A DNA stretch of 64,000 bases from Zeugodacus cucurbitae (taxonomy: Eukaryota > Arthropoda > Insecta > Diptera > Tephritidae), in the NCBI RefSeq assembly GCF_028554725.1, contig NC_071669.1, positions 31,114,001 through 31,178,000 of the forward strand. The letters are read 5' to 3'. Positions within the stretch are counted from its first letter, which is position 1; each line of letters begins with the position of its first letter. The translations under genes were made by a program, and so were the position numbers. Under the pieces are notes generated by a model that was not told the DNA's origin, searched no databases, and worked only from the letters and a program-made list of their open reading frames with translations. Below, piece by piece: positions 52,386 to 64,000 of the stretch.

Positions 52386-54960
52386 AATCAATGATTATGA
52401 ATAAATGTTATTTATGTTTTTATTTGTCGATAAACAACTTGCAAGAAAGTGAGCTTTGATCTTAAATCTGATAAAATACAAAATAAATTATTATGAATAA
52501 ATATTCTTTATGTTTTTATTTGTCGATATTCAACTTGCAAGAATGTGAACTTTGATCTTAAATCTGATAAAAATACAAAATAAATGATTATGAATAAATA
52601 TTATTTATGTTTTTATTTGCCGATTAACAACTTACATGAATGTGAACTTTGATCATATATCAGAGAAAACTCAAAATAAATGATTATCAATAAATGTTCT
52701 TTATGTTTCTATTTGTCGATAAACAACTTGCAAGAAAGTGAACTTTAATCTTAGATATGATAGAATACAAAATCAATGATTATGAATAAATGTTATTTAT
52801 ATTTTTATTTGTCGATAAACAACTTGCAAGAAAGTGAGCTTTAATCTTAGATATGATAGAATACAAAATAAATGATAATGAATAAATATTCTTTATGCTT
52901 TTATTTGTCGATAAACAACTTGCAAGAAAGTGAACTTTAATCTTAAATATGATAAAATACAAAATAAATGATTTTGAATAAATATTCTTTATGTTTTTAT
53001 TTGTCGATATTCAACTTGCAAGAATGTGAACTTTGATCTTAAATCTGATAAAAATACAAAATAAATGATTATGAATAAATATTATTTATGTTTTTATTTG
53101 CCGATTAACAACTTACATGAATGTGAACTTTGATCATAAATCAGAGAAAACTCAAAATAAATGATTATCAATAAATGTTCTTTATGTTTCTATTTGTCGA
53201 TAAACAACTTGCAAGAAAGTGAACTTTAATCTTAGATATGATAGAATACAAAATCAATGATTATGAATAAATGTTATTTATGTTTTTATTTGTCGATAAA
53301 CAACTTGCAAGAAAGTGAGCTTTGATCTTAAATCTGATAAAATACAAAATAAGTGATAATGAATTAATATTCTTTATGTTTTTATTTGTCGATATTCAAC
53401 TTGCAAGAAAGTGAACTTTGATCTTAAATCTGATAAAAATACAAAATCAATGATCATGATGAAATGTTATTTATGTTTCTATTTGTCGATAAACAACTTG
53501 CAAGAAAGTGAACTTTGATCTTAGTTCTGATAAAATACAAAATAAATGATTATGAATAAATATTTTTATGTTTTTATTTGACTATATTCAACTTGCAGGA
53601 AAGTGAACTTTGATCAAAAATCTGAAAAAACTCAAAATAAATGATTATCAATAAATGTTCTTTATGTTTCTATTTGTCGATAAACAACTTGCAAGAAAGT
53701 GAACTTTGATCTTAGTTCTGATAAAATAGAAAATAAATGATTATGAATAAATATTTTTATGTTTTTATTTGACTACATTCAACTTGCAAGAAAGTGAACT
53801 TTGATCTTAAATCTGATAAAAATACAAAATAAATTATTATGAATAAATATTCTTTATGTTTTTATTTGTCGATATTCAACTTGCAGGAAAGTGAACTTTG
53901 ATCATAAATCTGAGAAAAATCAAAATAAATGATTATGAATAAATATTCTTTATGCTTTTATTTGTCGATATTCAACTTGCAAGAAAGTGAACTTTAATCT
54001 TAAATATGATAAAATACAAAATAAATGATTTTAAATAAATGTTATTTATGTGTTTATATGTCGATAAACAACTTGCAAGAAAGTGAGCTTTGATCTTAAA
54101 TGTGATAAAATACAAAATAAATTATTATGAATAAATATTTTTATGTTTTTATTTGACTATCTTCAACTTGCAGGAAAGTGAACTTTGATCAAAAATCTGA
54201 GAAAACTCAAAATAAATGATTATCAATAAATGTTCTTTATGTTTCTATTTGTCGATAAACAACTTGCAAGAAAATGAACTTTAATCTTAGATATGATAGA
54301 ATACAAAATAAATGATTATGAATAAATATTCTTTATGCTTTTATTTGTCGATATTCAACTTGCAAGAAAGTGAACTTTAATCTTAAATATGATAAAATAC
54401 AAAATAAATGATTTTGAATAAATGTTATTTATGTTTTTACTTGTCGATAAACAACTTGCAAGAAAGTGAACTTTAATCTTAAATCTGATAAAATACAAAA
54501 TAAATGATTATGAATATATGTTCTTTATGTTTCTATATGTCGATAAATAACTTGCAAGAAAGTGAACTTTGATCTTAGATCTGATAGAATACAAAATAAA
54601 TGATTATGAATATATGTTCTTTATGTTTCTATATGTCGATAAATAACTTGCAAGAAAGTGAACTTTGATCTTAAATCTGATAAAAATACAAAATCAATGA
54701 TTATGAATAAATGTTATTTATGTTTTTATTTGTCGATAAACAACTTGCAAGAAAGTGAGCTTTGATCTTAAATCTGATAAAATACAAAATAAATTATTAT
54801 GAATAAATATTCTTTATGTTTTTATTTGTCGATATTCAACTTGCAAGAATGTGAACTTTGATCTTAAATCTGATAAAAATACAAAATAAATGATTATGAA
54901 TAAATATTATTTATGTTTTTATTTGCCGATTAACAACTTACATGAATGTGAACTTTGATC
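52386..54960. repeat. 2306-bp tandem HOR, copy 2 and start of a third
   Basis: This is a close match to copy 1 that continues about 270 bp into a further copy before diverging near 54960, where AAATCAG replaces ATATCAG and the following monomers follow a different order. Very few substitutions separate the copies, so the duplication looks recent. Confidence 0.85.
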
Positions 54961-55049
54961 ATAAATCAGAGAAAACTCAAAATAAATGATTATCAATAAA
55001 TGTTCTTTATGTTTCTATTTGTCGATAAACAACTTGCAAGAAAGTGAAC

Positions 55050-56391
55050 TTTAATCTTAGATATGATAGAATACAAAATCAATGATTATGAATAAATGTT
55101 ATTTATGTTTTTATTTGTCGATAAACAACTTGCAAGAAAGTGAACTTTAATCTTAGATATGATAGAATACAAAATAAATGATAATGAATAAATATTCTTT
55201 ATGCTTTTATTTGTCGATATTCAACTTGTAAGAAAGTGAACTTTAATCTTAAATATGATAAAATACAAAATAAATGATTTTGAATAAATGTTGTTTATGT
55301 TTTTATTTGTCGATAAACAACTTGCAAGAAAGTGAGCTTTGATCTTAAATCTGATAAAATACAAAATAAATTATTATGAATAAATATTCTTTATGTTTTT
55401 ATTTGTCGATATTCAACTTGCAAGAATGTGAACTTTGATCTTAAATCTGATAAAAATACAAAATAAATGATTATGAATAAATATTATTTATGTTTTTATT
55501 TGCCGATTAACAACTTACATGAATGTGAACTTTGATCATAAATCAGAGAAAACTCAAAATAAATGATTATCAATAAATGTTCTTTATGTTTCTATTTGTC
55601 GATAAACAACTTGCAAGAAAGTGAACTTTAATCTTAGATATGATAGAATACAAAATCAATGATTATGAATAAATGTTATTTATGTTTTTATTTGTCGATA
55701 AACAACTTGCAAGAAAGTTCTTAATCTTAGATATGATAGAATACAAAATCAATGATTATGAATAAATGTTATTTATGTTTTTATTTGTCGATAAACAACT
55801 TGCAAGAAAGTGAGCTTTAATCTTAGATATGATAGAATACAAAATAAATGATAATGAATAAATATTCTTTATGCTTTTATTTGTCGATATTCAACTTGTA
55901 AGAAAGTGAACTTTAATCTTAAATATGATAAAATACAAAATAAATGATTTTGAATAAATGTTGTTTATGTTTTTATTTGTCGATAAGCAACTTGCAAGAA
56001 AGTGAGCTTTGATCTTAAATCTGATAAAATACAAAATAAATTATTATGAATAAATATTCTTTATGTTTTTATTTGTCGATATTCAACTTGCAAGAATGTG
56101 AACTTTGATCTTAAATCTGATAAAAATACAAAATAAATGATTATGAATAAATATTATTTATGTTTTTATTTGCCGATTAACAACTTACATGAATGTGAAC
56201 TTTGATCATAAATCAGAGAAAACTCAAAATAAATGATTATCAATAAATGTTCTTTATGTTTCTATTTGTCGATAAACAACTTGCAAGAAAGTGAACTTTA
56301 ATCTTAGGTATGATAGAATACAAAATCAATGATTATGAATAAATGTTATTTATGTTTTTATTTGTCGATAAACAACTTGCAAGAAAATGAG
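55050..56391. repeat. 670-bp (7-monomer) tandem, two copies
   Basis: The CTTGTAAG monomer recurs at 55226 and 55896. At the junction near 55716 one core reads AAGTTCTTAATC, 3 bp short, which accounts for 670 rather than about 673 bp. Private changes include GATAAGCAAC near 55984 and TTAGGTATG near 56305. Confidence 0.78.
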
Positions 56392-59300
56392 CTTTGATCT
56401 TAAATCTGATAAAATACAAAATAAGTGATAATGAATTAATATTCTTTATGTTTTTATTTGTCGATATTCAACTTGCAAGAAAGTGAACTTTGATCTTAAA
56501 TCAGATAAAAATACAAAATAAATTATTATGAATAAATATTCTTTATGTTTTTATTTGTCGATATTCAACTTGCAAGAAAGTGAACTTTGATCATAAATCT
56601 GATAAAAATACAAAATCAATGATCATGATGAAATGTTATTTATGTTTCTATTTGTCGATAAACAACTTGCAAGAAAGTGAACTTTGATCTTAGTTCTGAT
56701 AAAATACAAAATAAATGATTATGAATAAATATTTTTATATTTTTATTTGACTATATTCAACTTGCAGGAAAGTGAACTTTGATCAAAAATCTGAGAAAAC
56801 TCAAAATAAATGATTATCAATAAATGTTCTTTATGTTTCTATTTGTCGATAAACAACTTGCAAGAAAATGAACTTTAATCTTAGATATGATAGAATACAA
56901 AATAAATGATTATGAATAAATATTCTTTATGCTTTTATTTGTCGATATTCAACTTGCAAGAAAGTGAACTTTAATCTTAAATATGATAAAATACAAAATA
57001 AATGATTTTGAATAAATGTTATTTATGTTTTTACTTGTCGATAAACAACTTGCAAGAAAGTGAACTTTAATCTTAAATCTGATAAAATACAAAATAAATG
57101 ATTATGAATATATGTTCTTTATGTTTCTATATGTCGATAAATAACTTGCAAGAAAGTGAACTTTGATCTTAGATCTGATAGAATACAAAATAAATGATTA
57201 TGAATATATGTTCTTTATGTTTCTATATGTCGATAAATAACTTGCAAGAAAGTGAACTTTTATCTTAAATCTGATAAAAATACAAAATAAATGATAATGA
57301 ATAAATATTATTTATGTTTTTATTTGCCGATTAACAACTTACATGAAAGTGAACTTTGATCATAAATCTGATAAAATACAAAATAAATTATTATGAATAA
57401 ATATTCTTTATGTTTTTATTTGTTGATATTCAACTTGCAAGAAAGTGTACTTTGATCTTAAATCTGATAAAAATACAAAATCAATGATCATGATGAAATG
57501 TTATTTATGTTTCTATTTGTCGATAAACAACTTGCAAGAAAGTGAACTTTGATCTTAGTTCTGATAAAATACAAAATAATTGATTATGAATAAATATTTT
57601 TATGTTTTTATTTGACTACATTCAACTTGCAAGAAAGTGAACTTTGATCTTAAATCTGATAAAAATACAAAATAAATTATTATGAATAAATATTCTTTAT
57701 GTTTTTATTTGTCGATATTCAACTTGCAGGAAAGTGAACTTTGATCATAAATCTGAGAAAACTCAAAATAAATGATTATGAATAAATATTCTTTATGCTT
57801 TTATTTGTCGATATTCAACTTGCAAGAAAGTGAACTTTAATCTTAAATATGATAAAATACAAAATAAATGATTTTAAATAAATGTTATTTATGTTTTTAT
57901 ATGTCGATAAACAACTTGCAAGAAAGTGAGCTTTGATCTTAAATGTGATAAAATACAAAATAAATTATTATGAATAAATATTTTTATGTTTTTATTTGAC
58001 TATATTCAACTTGCAGGAAAGTGAACTTTGATCAAAAATCTGAGAAAACTCAAAATAAATGATTATCAATAAATGTTCTTTATGTTTCTATTTGTCGATA
58101 AACAACTTGCAAGAAAATGAACTTTAATCTTAGATATGATAGAATACAAAATAAATGATTATGAATAAATATTCTTTATGCTTTTATTTGTCGATATTCA
58201 ACTTGCAAGAAAGTGAACTTTAATCTTAAATATGATAAAATACAAAATAAATGATTTTGAATAAATGTTATTTATGTTTTTACTTGTCGATAAACAACTT
58301 GCAAGAAAGTGAACTTTAATCTTAAATCTGATAAAATACAAAATAAATGATTATGAATATATGTTCTTTATGTTTCTATATGTCGATAAATAACTTGCAA
58401 GAAAGTGAACTTTGATCTTAGATCTGATAGAATACAAAATACATGATTATGAATATATGTTCTTTATGTTTCTATATGTCGATAAATAACTTGCAAGAAA
58501 GTGAACTTTGATCTTAAATCTGATAAAAATACAAAATCAATGATTATGAATAAATGTTATTTATGTTTATATTTGTCGATAAACAACTTGCAAGAAAGTG
58601 AGCTTTGATCTTAAATCTGATAAAATACAAAATAAATTATTATGAATAAATATTCTTTATGTTTTTATTTGTCGATATTCAACTTGCAAGAATGTGAACA
58701 TTGATCATAAATCAGAGAAAACTCAAAATAAAGGATTATCAATAAATGTTCTTTATGTTTCTATTTGTCGATAAACAACTTGCAAGAAAGTGAACTTTAA
58801 TCTTAGATATGATAGAATACAAAATCAATGATTATGAATAAATGTTATTTATGTTTTTATTTGTCGATAAACAACTTGCAAGAAAGTGAGCTTTAATCTT
58901 AGATATGATAGAATACAAAATAAATGATAATGAATAAATATTCTTTATGCTTTTATTTGTCGATATTCAACTTGTAAGAAAGTGAACTTTAATCTTAAAT
59001 ATGATAAAATACAAAATAAATGATTTTGAATAAATGTTGTTTATGTTTTTATTTGTCGATAAACAACTTGCAAGAAAGTGAGCTTTGATCTTAAATCTGA
59101 TAAAATACAAAATAAATTATTATGAATAAATATTCTTTATGTTTTTATTTGTCGATATTCAACTTGCAAGAAAGTGAACTTTAATCTTAGATATGATAGA
59201 ATACAAAATCAATGATTATGAATAAATGTTATTTATGTTTTTATTTGTCGATAAATAACTTGCAAGAAAGTGAGCTTTGATCTTAAATCTGATAAAATAC

Positions 59301-59589
59301 AAAATAAGTGATAATGAATTAATATTCTTTATGTTTTTATTTGTCGATATTCAACTTGCAAGAAAGTGAACTTTGATCTTAAATCTGATAAAAATACAAA
59401 ATAAATTATTATGAATAAATATTCTTTATGTTTTTATTTGTCGATATTCAACTTGCAAGAAAGTGAACTTTGATCTTAAATCTGATAAAAATACAAAATC
59501 AATGATCATGATGAAATGTTATTTATGTTTCTATTTGTCGATAAACAACTTGCAAGAAAGTGAACTTTGATCTTAGTTCTGATAAAATA
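56284..59589. repeat. 2883-bp (30-monomer) tandem HOR, copy 1 with upstream overlap
   Basis: From about 56284 the sequence matches the region 2883 bp downstream. Markers are TTTTTATATTTTTATTTG at 56732 (59615), TGTTGATATT at 57421 (60304), AAGTGTACTTTG near 57445, AATACATGATT near 58439, GAACATTGATC near 58698 (61581) and AAAGGATTATC near 58733. The stretch before 56707 is somewhat less alike, with ATCAGATAAA here against ATCTGATAAA later. Confidence 0.85.
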
Positions 59590-62472
59590 CAAAATAAATG
59601 ATTATGAATAAATATTTTTATATTTTTATTTGACTATATTCAACTTGCAGGAAAGTGAACTTTGATCAAAAATCTGAGAAAACTCAAAATAAATGATTAT
59701 CAATAAATGTTCTTTATGTTTCTATTTGTCGATAAACAACTTGCAAGAAAATGAACTTTAATCTTAGATATGATAGAATACAAAATAAATGATTATGAAT
59801 AAATATTCTTTATGCTTTTATTTGTCGATATTCAACTTGCAAGAAAGTGAACTTTAATCTTAAATATGATAAAATACAAAATAAATGATTTTGAATAAAT
59901 GTTATTTATGTTTTTACTTGTCGTTAAACAACTTGCAAGAAAGTGAACTTTAATCTTAAATCTGATAAAATACAAAATAAATGATTATGAATATATGTTC
60001 TTTATGTTTCTATATGTCGATAAATAACTTGCAAGAAAGTGAACTTTGATCTTAGATCTGATAGAATACAAAATAAATGATTATGAATATATGTTCTTTA
60101 TGTTTCTATATGTCGATAAATAACTTGCAAGAAAGTGAACTTTTATCTTAAATCTGATAAAAATACAAAATAAATGATAATGAATAAATATTATTTATGT
60201 TTTTATTTGCCGATTAACAACTTACATGAAAGTGAACTTTGATCATAAATCTGATAAAATACAAAATAAATTATTATGAATAAATATTCTTTATGTTTTT
60301 ATTTGTTGATATTCAACTTGCAAGAAAGTGTACTTTGATCTTAAATCTGATAAAAATACAAAATCAATGATCATGATGAAATGTTATTTATGTTTCTATT
60401 TGTCGATAAACAACTTGCAAGAAAGTGAACTTTGATCTTAGTTCTGATAAAATACAAAATAATTGATTATGAATAAATATTTTTATGTTTTTATTTGACT
60501 ACATTCAACTTGCAAGAAAGTGAACTTTGATCTTAAATCTGATAAAAATACAAAATAAATTATTATGAATAAATATTCTTTATGTTTTTATTTGTCGATA
60601 TTCAACTTGCAGGAAAGTGAACTTTGATCATAAATCTGAGAAAACTCAAAATAAATGATTATGAATAAATATTCTTTATGCTTTTATTTGTCGATATTCA
60701 ACTTGCAAGAAAGTGAACTTTAATCTTAAATATGATAAAATACAAAATAAATGATTTTAAATAAATGTTATTTATGTTTTTATATGTCGATAAACAACTT
60801 GCAAGAAAGTGAGCTTTGATCTTAAATGTGATAAAATACAAAATAAATTATTATGAATAAATATTTTTATGTTTTTATTTGACTATATTCAACTTGCAGG
60901 AAAGTGAACTTTGATCAAAAATCTGAGAAAACTCAAAATAAATGATTATCAATAAATGTTCTTTATGTTTCTATTTGTCGATAAACAACTTGCAAGAAAA
61001 TGAACTTTAATCTTAGATATGATAGAATACAAAATAAATGATTATGAATAAATATTCTTTATGCTTTTATTTGTCGATATTCAACTTGCAAGAAAGTGAA
61101 CTTTAATCTTAAATATGATAAAATACAAAATAAATGATTTTGAATAAATGTTATTTATGTTTTTACTTGTCGATAAACAACTTGCAAGAAAGTGAACTTT
61201 AATCTTAAATCTGATAAAATACAAAATAAATGATTATGAATATATGTTCTTTATGTTTCTATATGTCGATAAATAACTTGCAAGAAAGTGAACTTTGATC
61301 TTAGATCTGATAGAATACAAAATACATGATTATGAATATATGTTCTTTATGTTTCTATATGTCGATAAATAACTTGCAAGAAAGTGAACTTTGATCTTAA
61401 ATCTGATAAAAATACAAAATCAATGATTATGAATAAATGTTATTTATGTTTATATTTGTCGATAAACAACTTGCAAGAAAGTGAGCTTTGATCTTAAATC
61501 TGATAAAATACAAAATAAATTATTATGAATAAATATTCTTTATGTTTTTATTTGTCGATATTCAACTTGCAAGAATGTGAACATTGATCATAAATCAGAG
61601 AAAACTCAAAATAAAGGATTATCAATAAATGTTCTTTATGTTTCTATTTGTCGATAAACAACTTGCAAGAAAGTGAACTTTAATCTTAGATATGATAGAA
61701 TACAAAATCAATGATTATGAATAAATGTTATTTATGTTTTTATTTGTCGATAAACAACTTGCAAGAAAGTGAGCTTTAATCTTAGATATGATAGAATACA
61801 AAATAAATGATAATGAATAAATATTCTTTATGCTTTTATTTGTCGATATTCAACTTGTAAGAAAGTGAACTTTAATCTTAAATATGATAAAATACAAAAT
61901 AAATGATTTTGAATAAATGTTGTTTATGTTTTTATTTGTCGATAAACAACTTGCAAGAAAGTGAGCTTTGATCTTAAATCTGATAAAATACAAAATAAAT
62001 TATTATGAATAAATATTCTTTATGTTTTTATTTGTCGATATTCAACTTGCAAGAAAGTGAACTTTAATCTTAGATATGATAGAATACAAAATCAATGATT
62101 ATGAATAAATGTTATTTATGTTTTTATTTGTCGATAAATAACTTGCAAGAAAGTGAGCTTTGATCTTAAATCTGATAAAATACAAAATAAGTGATAATGA
62201 ATTAATATTCTTTATGTTTTTATTTGTCGATATTCAACTTGCAAGAAAGTGAACTTTGATCTTAAATCTGATAAAAATACAAAATAAATTATTATGAATA
62301 AATATTCTTTATGTTTTTATTTGTCGATATTCAACTTGCAAGAAAGTGAACTTTGATCTTAAATCTGATAAAAATACAAAATCAATGATCATGATGAAAT
62401 GTTATTTATGTTTCTATTTGTCGATAAACAACTTGCAAGAAAGTGAACTTTGATCTTAGTTCTGATAAAATT
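59590..62472. repeat. 2883-bp tandem HOR, copy 2
   Basis: This follows copy 1 directly and carries all its markers, including the CpG-to-TpG landmark at 60304. One private change is TTGTCGTTAAAC near 59924. It ends at an abnormal junction near 62471, where TTCTGATAAAA runs into TTAAATCAGATAAAA and gives a landmark interval of 112 bp (62420 to 62532). Confidence 0.85.
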
Positions 62473-64000
62473 AAATCAGATAAAAATACAAAATAAATTA
62501 TTATGAATAAATATTCTTTATGTTTTTATTTGTCGATATTCAACTTGCAAGAAAGTGAACTTTGATCTTAAATCTGATAAAAATACAAAATCAATGATCA
62601 TGATGAAATGTTATTTATGTTTCTATTTGTCGATAAACAACTTGCAAGAAAGTGAACTTTGATCTTAGTTCTGATAAAATACAAAATAAATGATTATGAA
62701 TAAATATTTTTATGTTTTTATTTGACTATATTCAACTTGCAGGAAAGTGAACTTTGATCAAAAATCTGAGAAAACTCAAAATAAATGATTATCAATAAAT
62801 GTTCTTTATGTTTCTATTTGTCGATAAACAACTTGCAAGAAAATGAACTTTAATCTTAGATATGATAGAATTAAAAATAAATGATTATGAATAAATATTC
62901 TTTATGCTTTTATTTGTCGATATTCAACTTGCAAGAAAGTGATCTTTAATCTTAAATATGATAAAATACAAAATAAATGATTTTGAATAAATGTTATTTA
63001 TGTTTTTACTTGTCGATAAACAACTTGCCAGAAAGTGAGCTTTAATCTTAGATATGATAGAATACAAAATAAATGATAATGAATAAATATTCTTTATGCT
63101 TTTATTTGTCGATATTCAACTTGTAAGAAAGTGAACATTGATCATAAATCAGAGAAAACTCAAAATAAAGGATTATCAATAAATGTTCTTTATGTTTCTA
63201 TTTGTCGATAAACAACTTGCAAGAAAGTGAACTTTAATCTTAGATATGATAGAATACAAAATCAATGATTATGAATAAATGTTATTTATGTTTTTATTTG
63301 TCGATAAACAACTTGCAAGAAAGTGAGCTTTAATCTTAGATATGATAGAATACAAAATAAATGATAATGAATAAATATTCTTTATGCTTTTATTTGTCGA
63401 TATTCAACTTGTAAGAAAGTGAACTTTAATCTTAAATATGATAAAATACAAAATAAATGATTTTGAATAAATGTTGTTTATGTTTTTATTTGTCGATAAA
63501 CAACTTGCAAGAAAGTGAGCTTTGATCTTAAATCTGATAAAATACAAAATAAATTATTATGAATAAATATTCTTTATGTTTTTATTTGTCGATATTCAAC
63601 TTGCAAGAAAGTGAACTTTAATCTTAGATATGATAGAATACAAAATCAATGATTATGAATAAATGTTATTTATGTTTTTATTTGTCGATAAATAACTTGC
63701 AAGAAAGTGAGCTTTGATCTTAAATCTGATAAAATACAAAATAAGTGATAATGAATTAATATTCTTTATGTTTTTATTTGTCGATATTCAACTTGCAAGA
63801 AAGTGAACTTTGATCTTAAATCTGATAAAAATACAAAATAAATTATTATGAATAAATATTCTTTATGTTTTTATTTGTCGATATTCAACTTGCAAGAAAG
63901 TGAACTTTGATCTTAAATCTGATAAAAATACAAAATCAATGATCATGATGAAATGTTATTTATGTTTCTATTTGTCGATAAACAACTTGCAAGAAAGTGA
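62473..64000. repeat. Rearranged further HOR copy running off the window
   Basis: After the 112 bp interval, the array repeats part of copy 2, then jumps near 63020-63135 from a TTACTTGTC monomer through a CTTGCCAG core to GAACATTGATC. From 63120 to the end it matches 61566-62446 at an offset of 1554 bp. Private changes include GAATTAAAAATAAATG near 62868 and AAGTGATCTTTAATC near 62938. The array clearly continues past 64000. Confidence 0.8.

Larger units (their letters stand above)
1..64000. repeat. AT-rich 96-bp satellite array filling the whole window
   Basis: A GTCGAT-type landmark recurs every 95-97 bp from one end to the other (111, 207, 303, 399, 495, 591, 687, 783 and so on), all in the same orientation. 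Between landmarks the sequence is always a recognisable variant of the same monomer: a T-rich stretch, the landmark, an AACTTGCAAGAAAGTGAACTTT-like core, then an A-rich half ending in AATAAAT. No insertion of unrelated sequence was seen on either strand. Homogeneous head-to-tail arrays of this size are known as satellite DNA of eukaryotic heterochromatin. I do not recognise the family. Both ends of the window lie inside the array, so its full length is unknown. Confidence 0.97.

Noticed and set aside
1..64000. CRISPR array
   Set aside because: The repeated unit is contiguous and about 96 bp with no unique spacers, and neighbouring units vary throughout. There are no cas genes.
1..64000. Telomeric or simple-sequence repeat
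   Set aside because: The period is 96 bp with complex internal sequence. No short motif such as TTAGG or TTAGGG runs in tandem.
1..64000. tRNA, 5S rRNA or other RNA gene clusters
   Set aside because: No internal promoter boxes, cloverleaf or GC-rich stems were visible. Composition is far too AT-rich and the unit does not resemble 5S rRNA.
1..64000. Inverted segments within the array
   Set aside because: I looked for the reverse complement of the core and landmark (for example AAAGTTCACTTTC with upstream TTGCAAG in reverse order) and saw every monomer in one orientation.

Overview
The whole 64 kb window is one uninterrupted tandem satellite array. No gene, RNA gene, transposon or stretch of unique sequence is visible on either strand. 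The monomer is 96 bp. Successive landmarks (the conserved GTCGAT motif) fall at 111, 207, 303, 399, 495, 591, 687 and 783, and the same spacing of 95-97 bp runs to the end apart from a handful of truncated or lengthened units. Dividing 64000 by 96 gives roughly 665 monomers, all in the same orientation. One typical monomer counted by hand is about 24% G+C, with a single CpG.

Arrays of this length and kind, with a short AT-rich monomer, nested higher-order repeats (HORs) and no interruptions, are typical of pericentromeric, centromeric or subtelomeric heterochromatin in a eukaryotic nuclear genome assembled from long reads. I do not recognise the satellite family and cannot name the organism. 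Nothing here suggests a bacterium, virus or organelle.

Layout. 1-12 kb: a 10-monomer HOR of 960-961 bp (units starting at 15, 6546 and 8265), giving an 8.25 kb long-range repeat, plus a nested 2.9 kb duplication (1764-3165 and 4643-6140). 12-15 kb: a mixed zone with 2-, 4- and 5-monomer local duplications. 15.7-17.7 kb: a 673 bp (7-monomer) tandem. 17.7-22.7 kb: a 3.2 kb spaced duplication carrying a diagnostic fusion monomer. 24.9-38.85 kb: the most regular part, three very similar HOR copies of 4526, 4910 and about 4472 bp. 38.85-41.1 kb: a reprise of the 20-23 kb block. 41-50 kb: a mosaic resembling the left flank and containing a 385 bp tandem. 50.1-55.0 kb: a 2306 bp (24-monomer) tandem. 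55.05-56.39 kb: a 670 bp tandem. 56.3-62.5 kb: a 2883 bp (30-monomer) tandem. 62.5-64 kb: a rearranged further copy that continues beyond the window.

Function, if any, is at the chromatin level. Most monomers keep a core made of an 8 bp palindrome (CTTGCAAG) followed directly by a second dyad (AAAGT-GA-ACTTT) and one CpG a few bases upstream. These are candidate protein-binding or non-B-DNA elements. The longest open frames are 60-79 codons, all on the minus strand with TTG starts. They arise because 96 is a multiple of three and are not genes.
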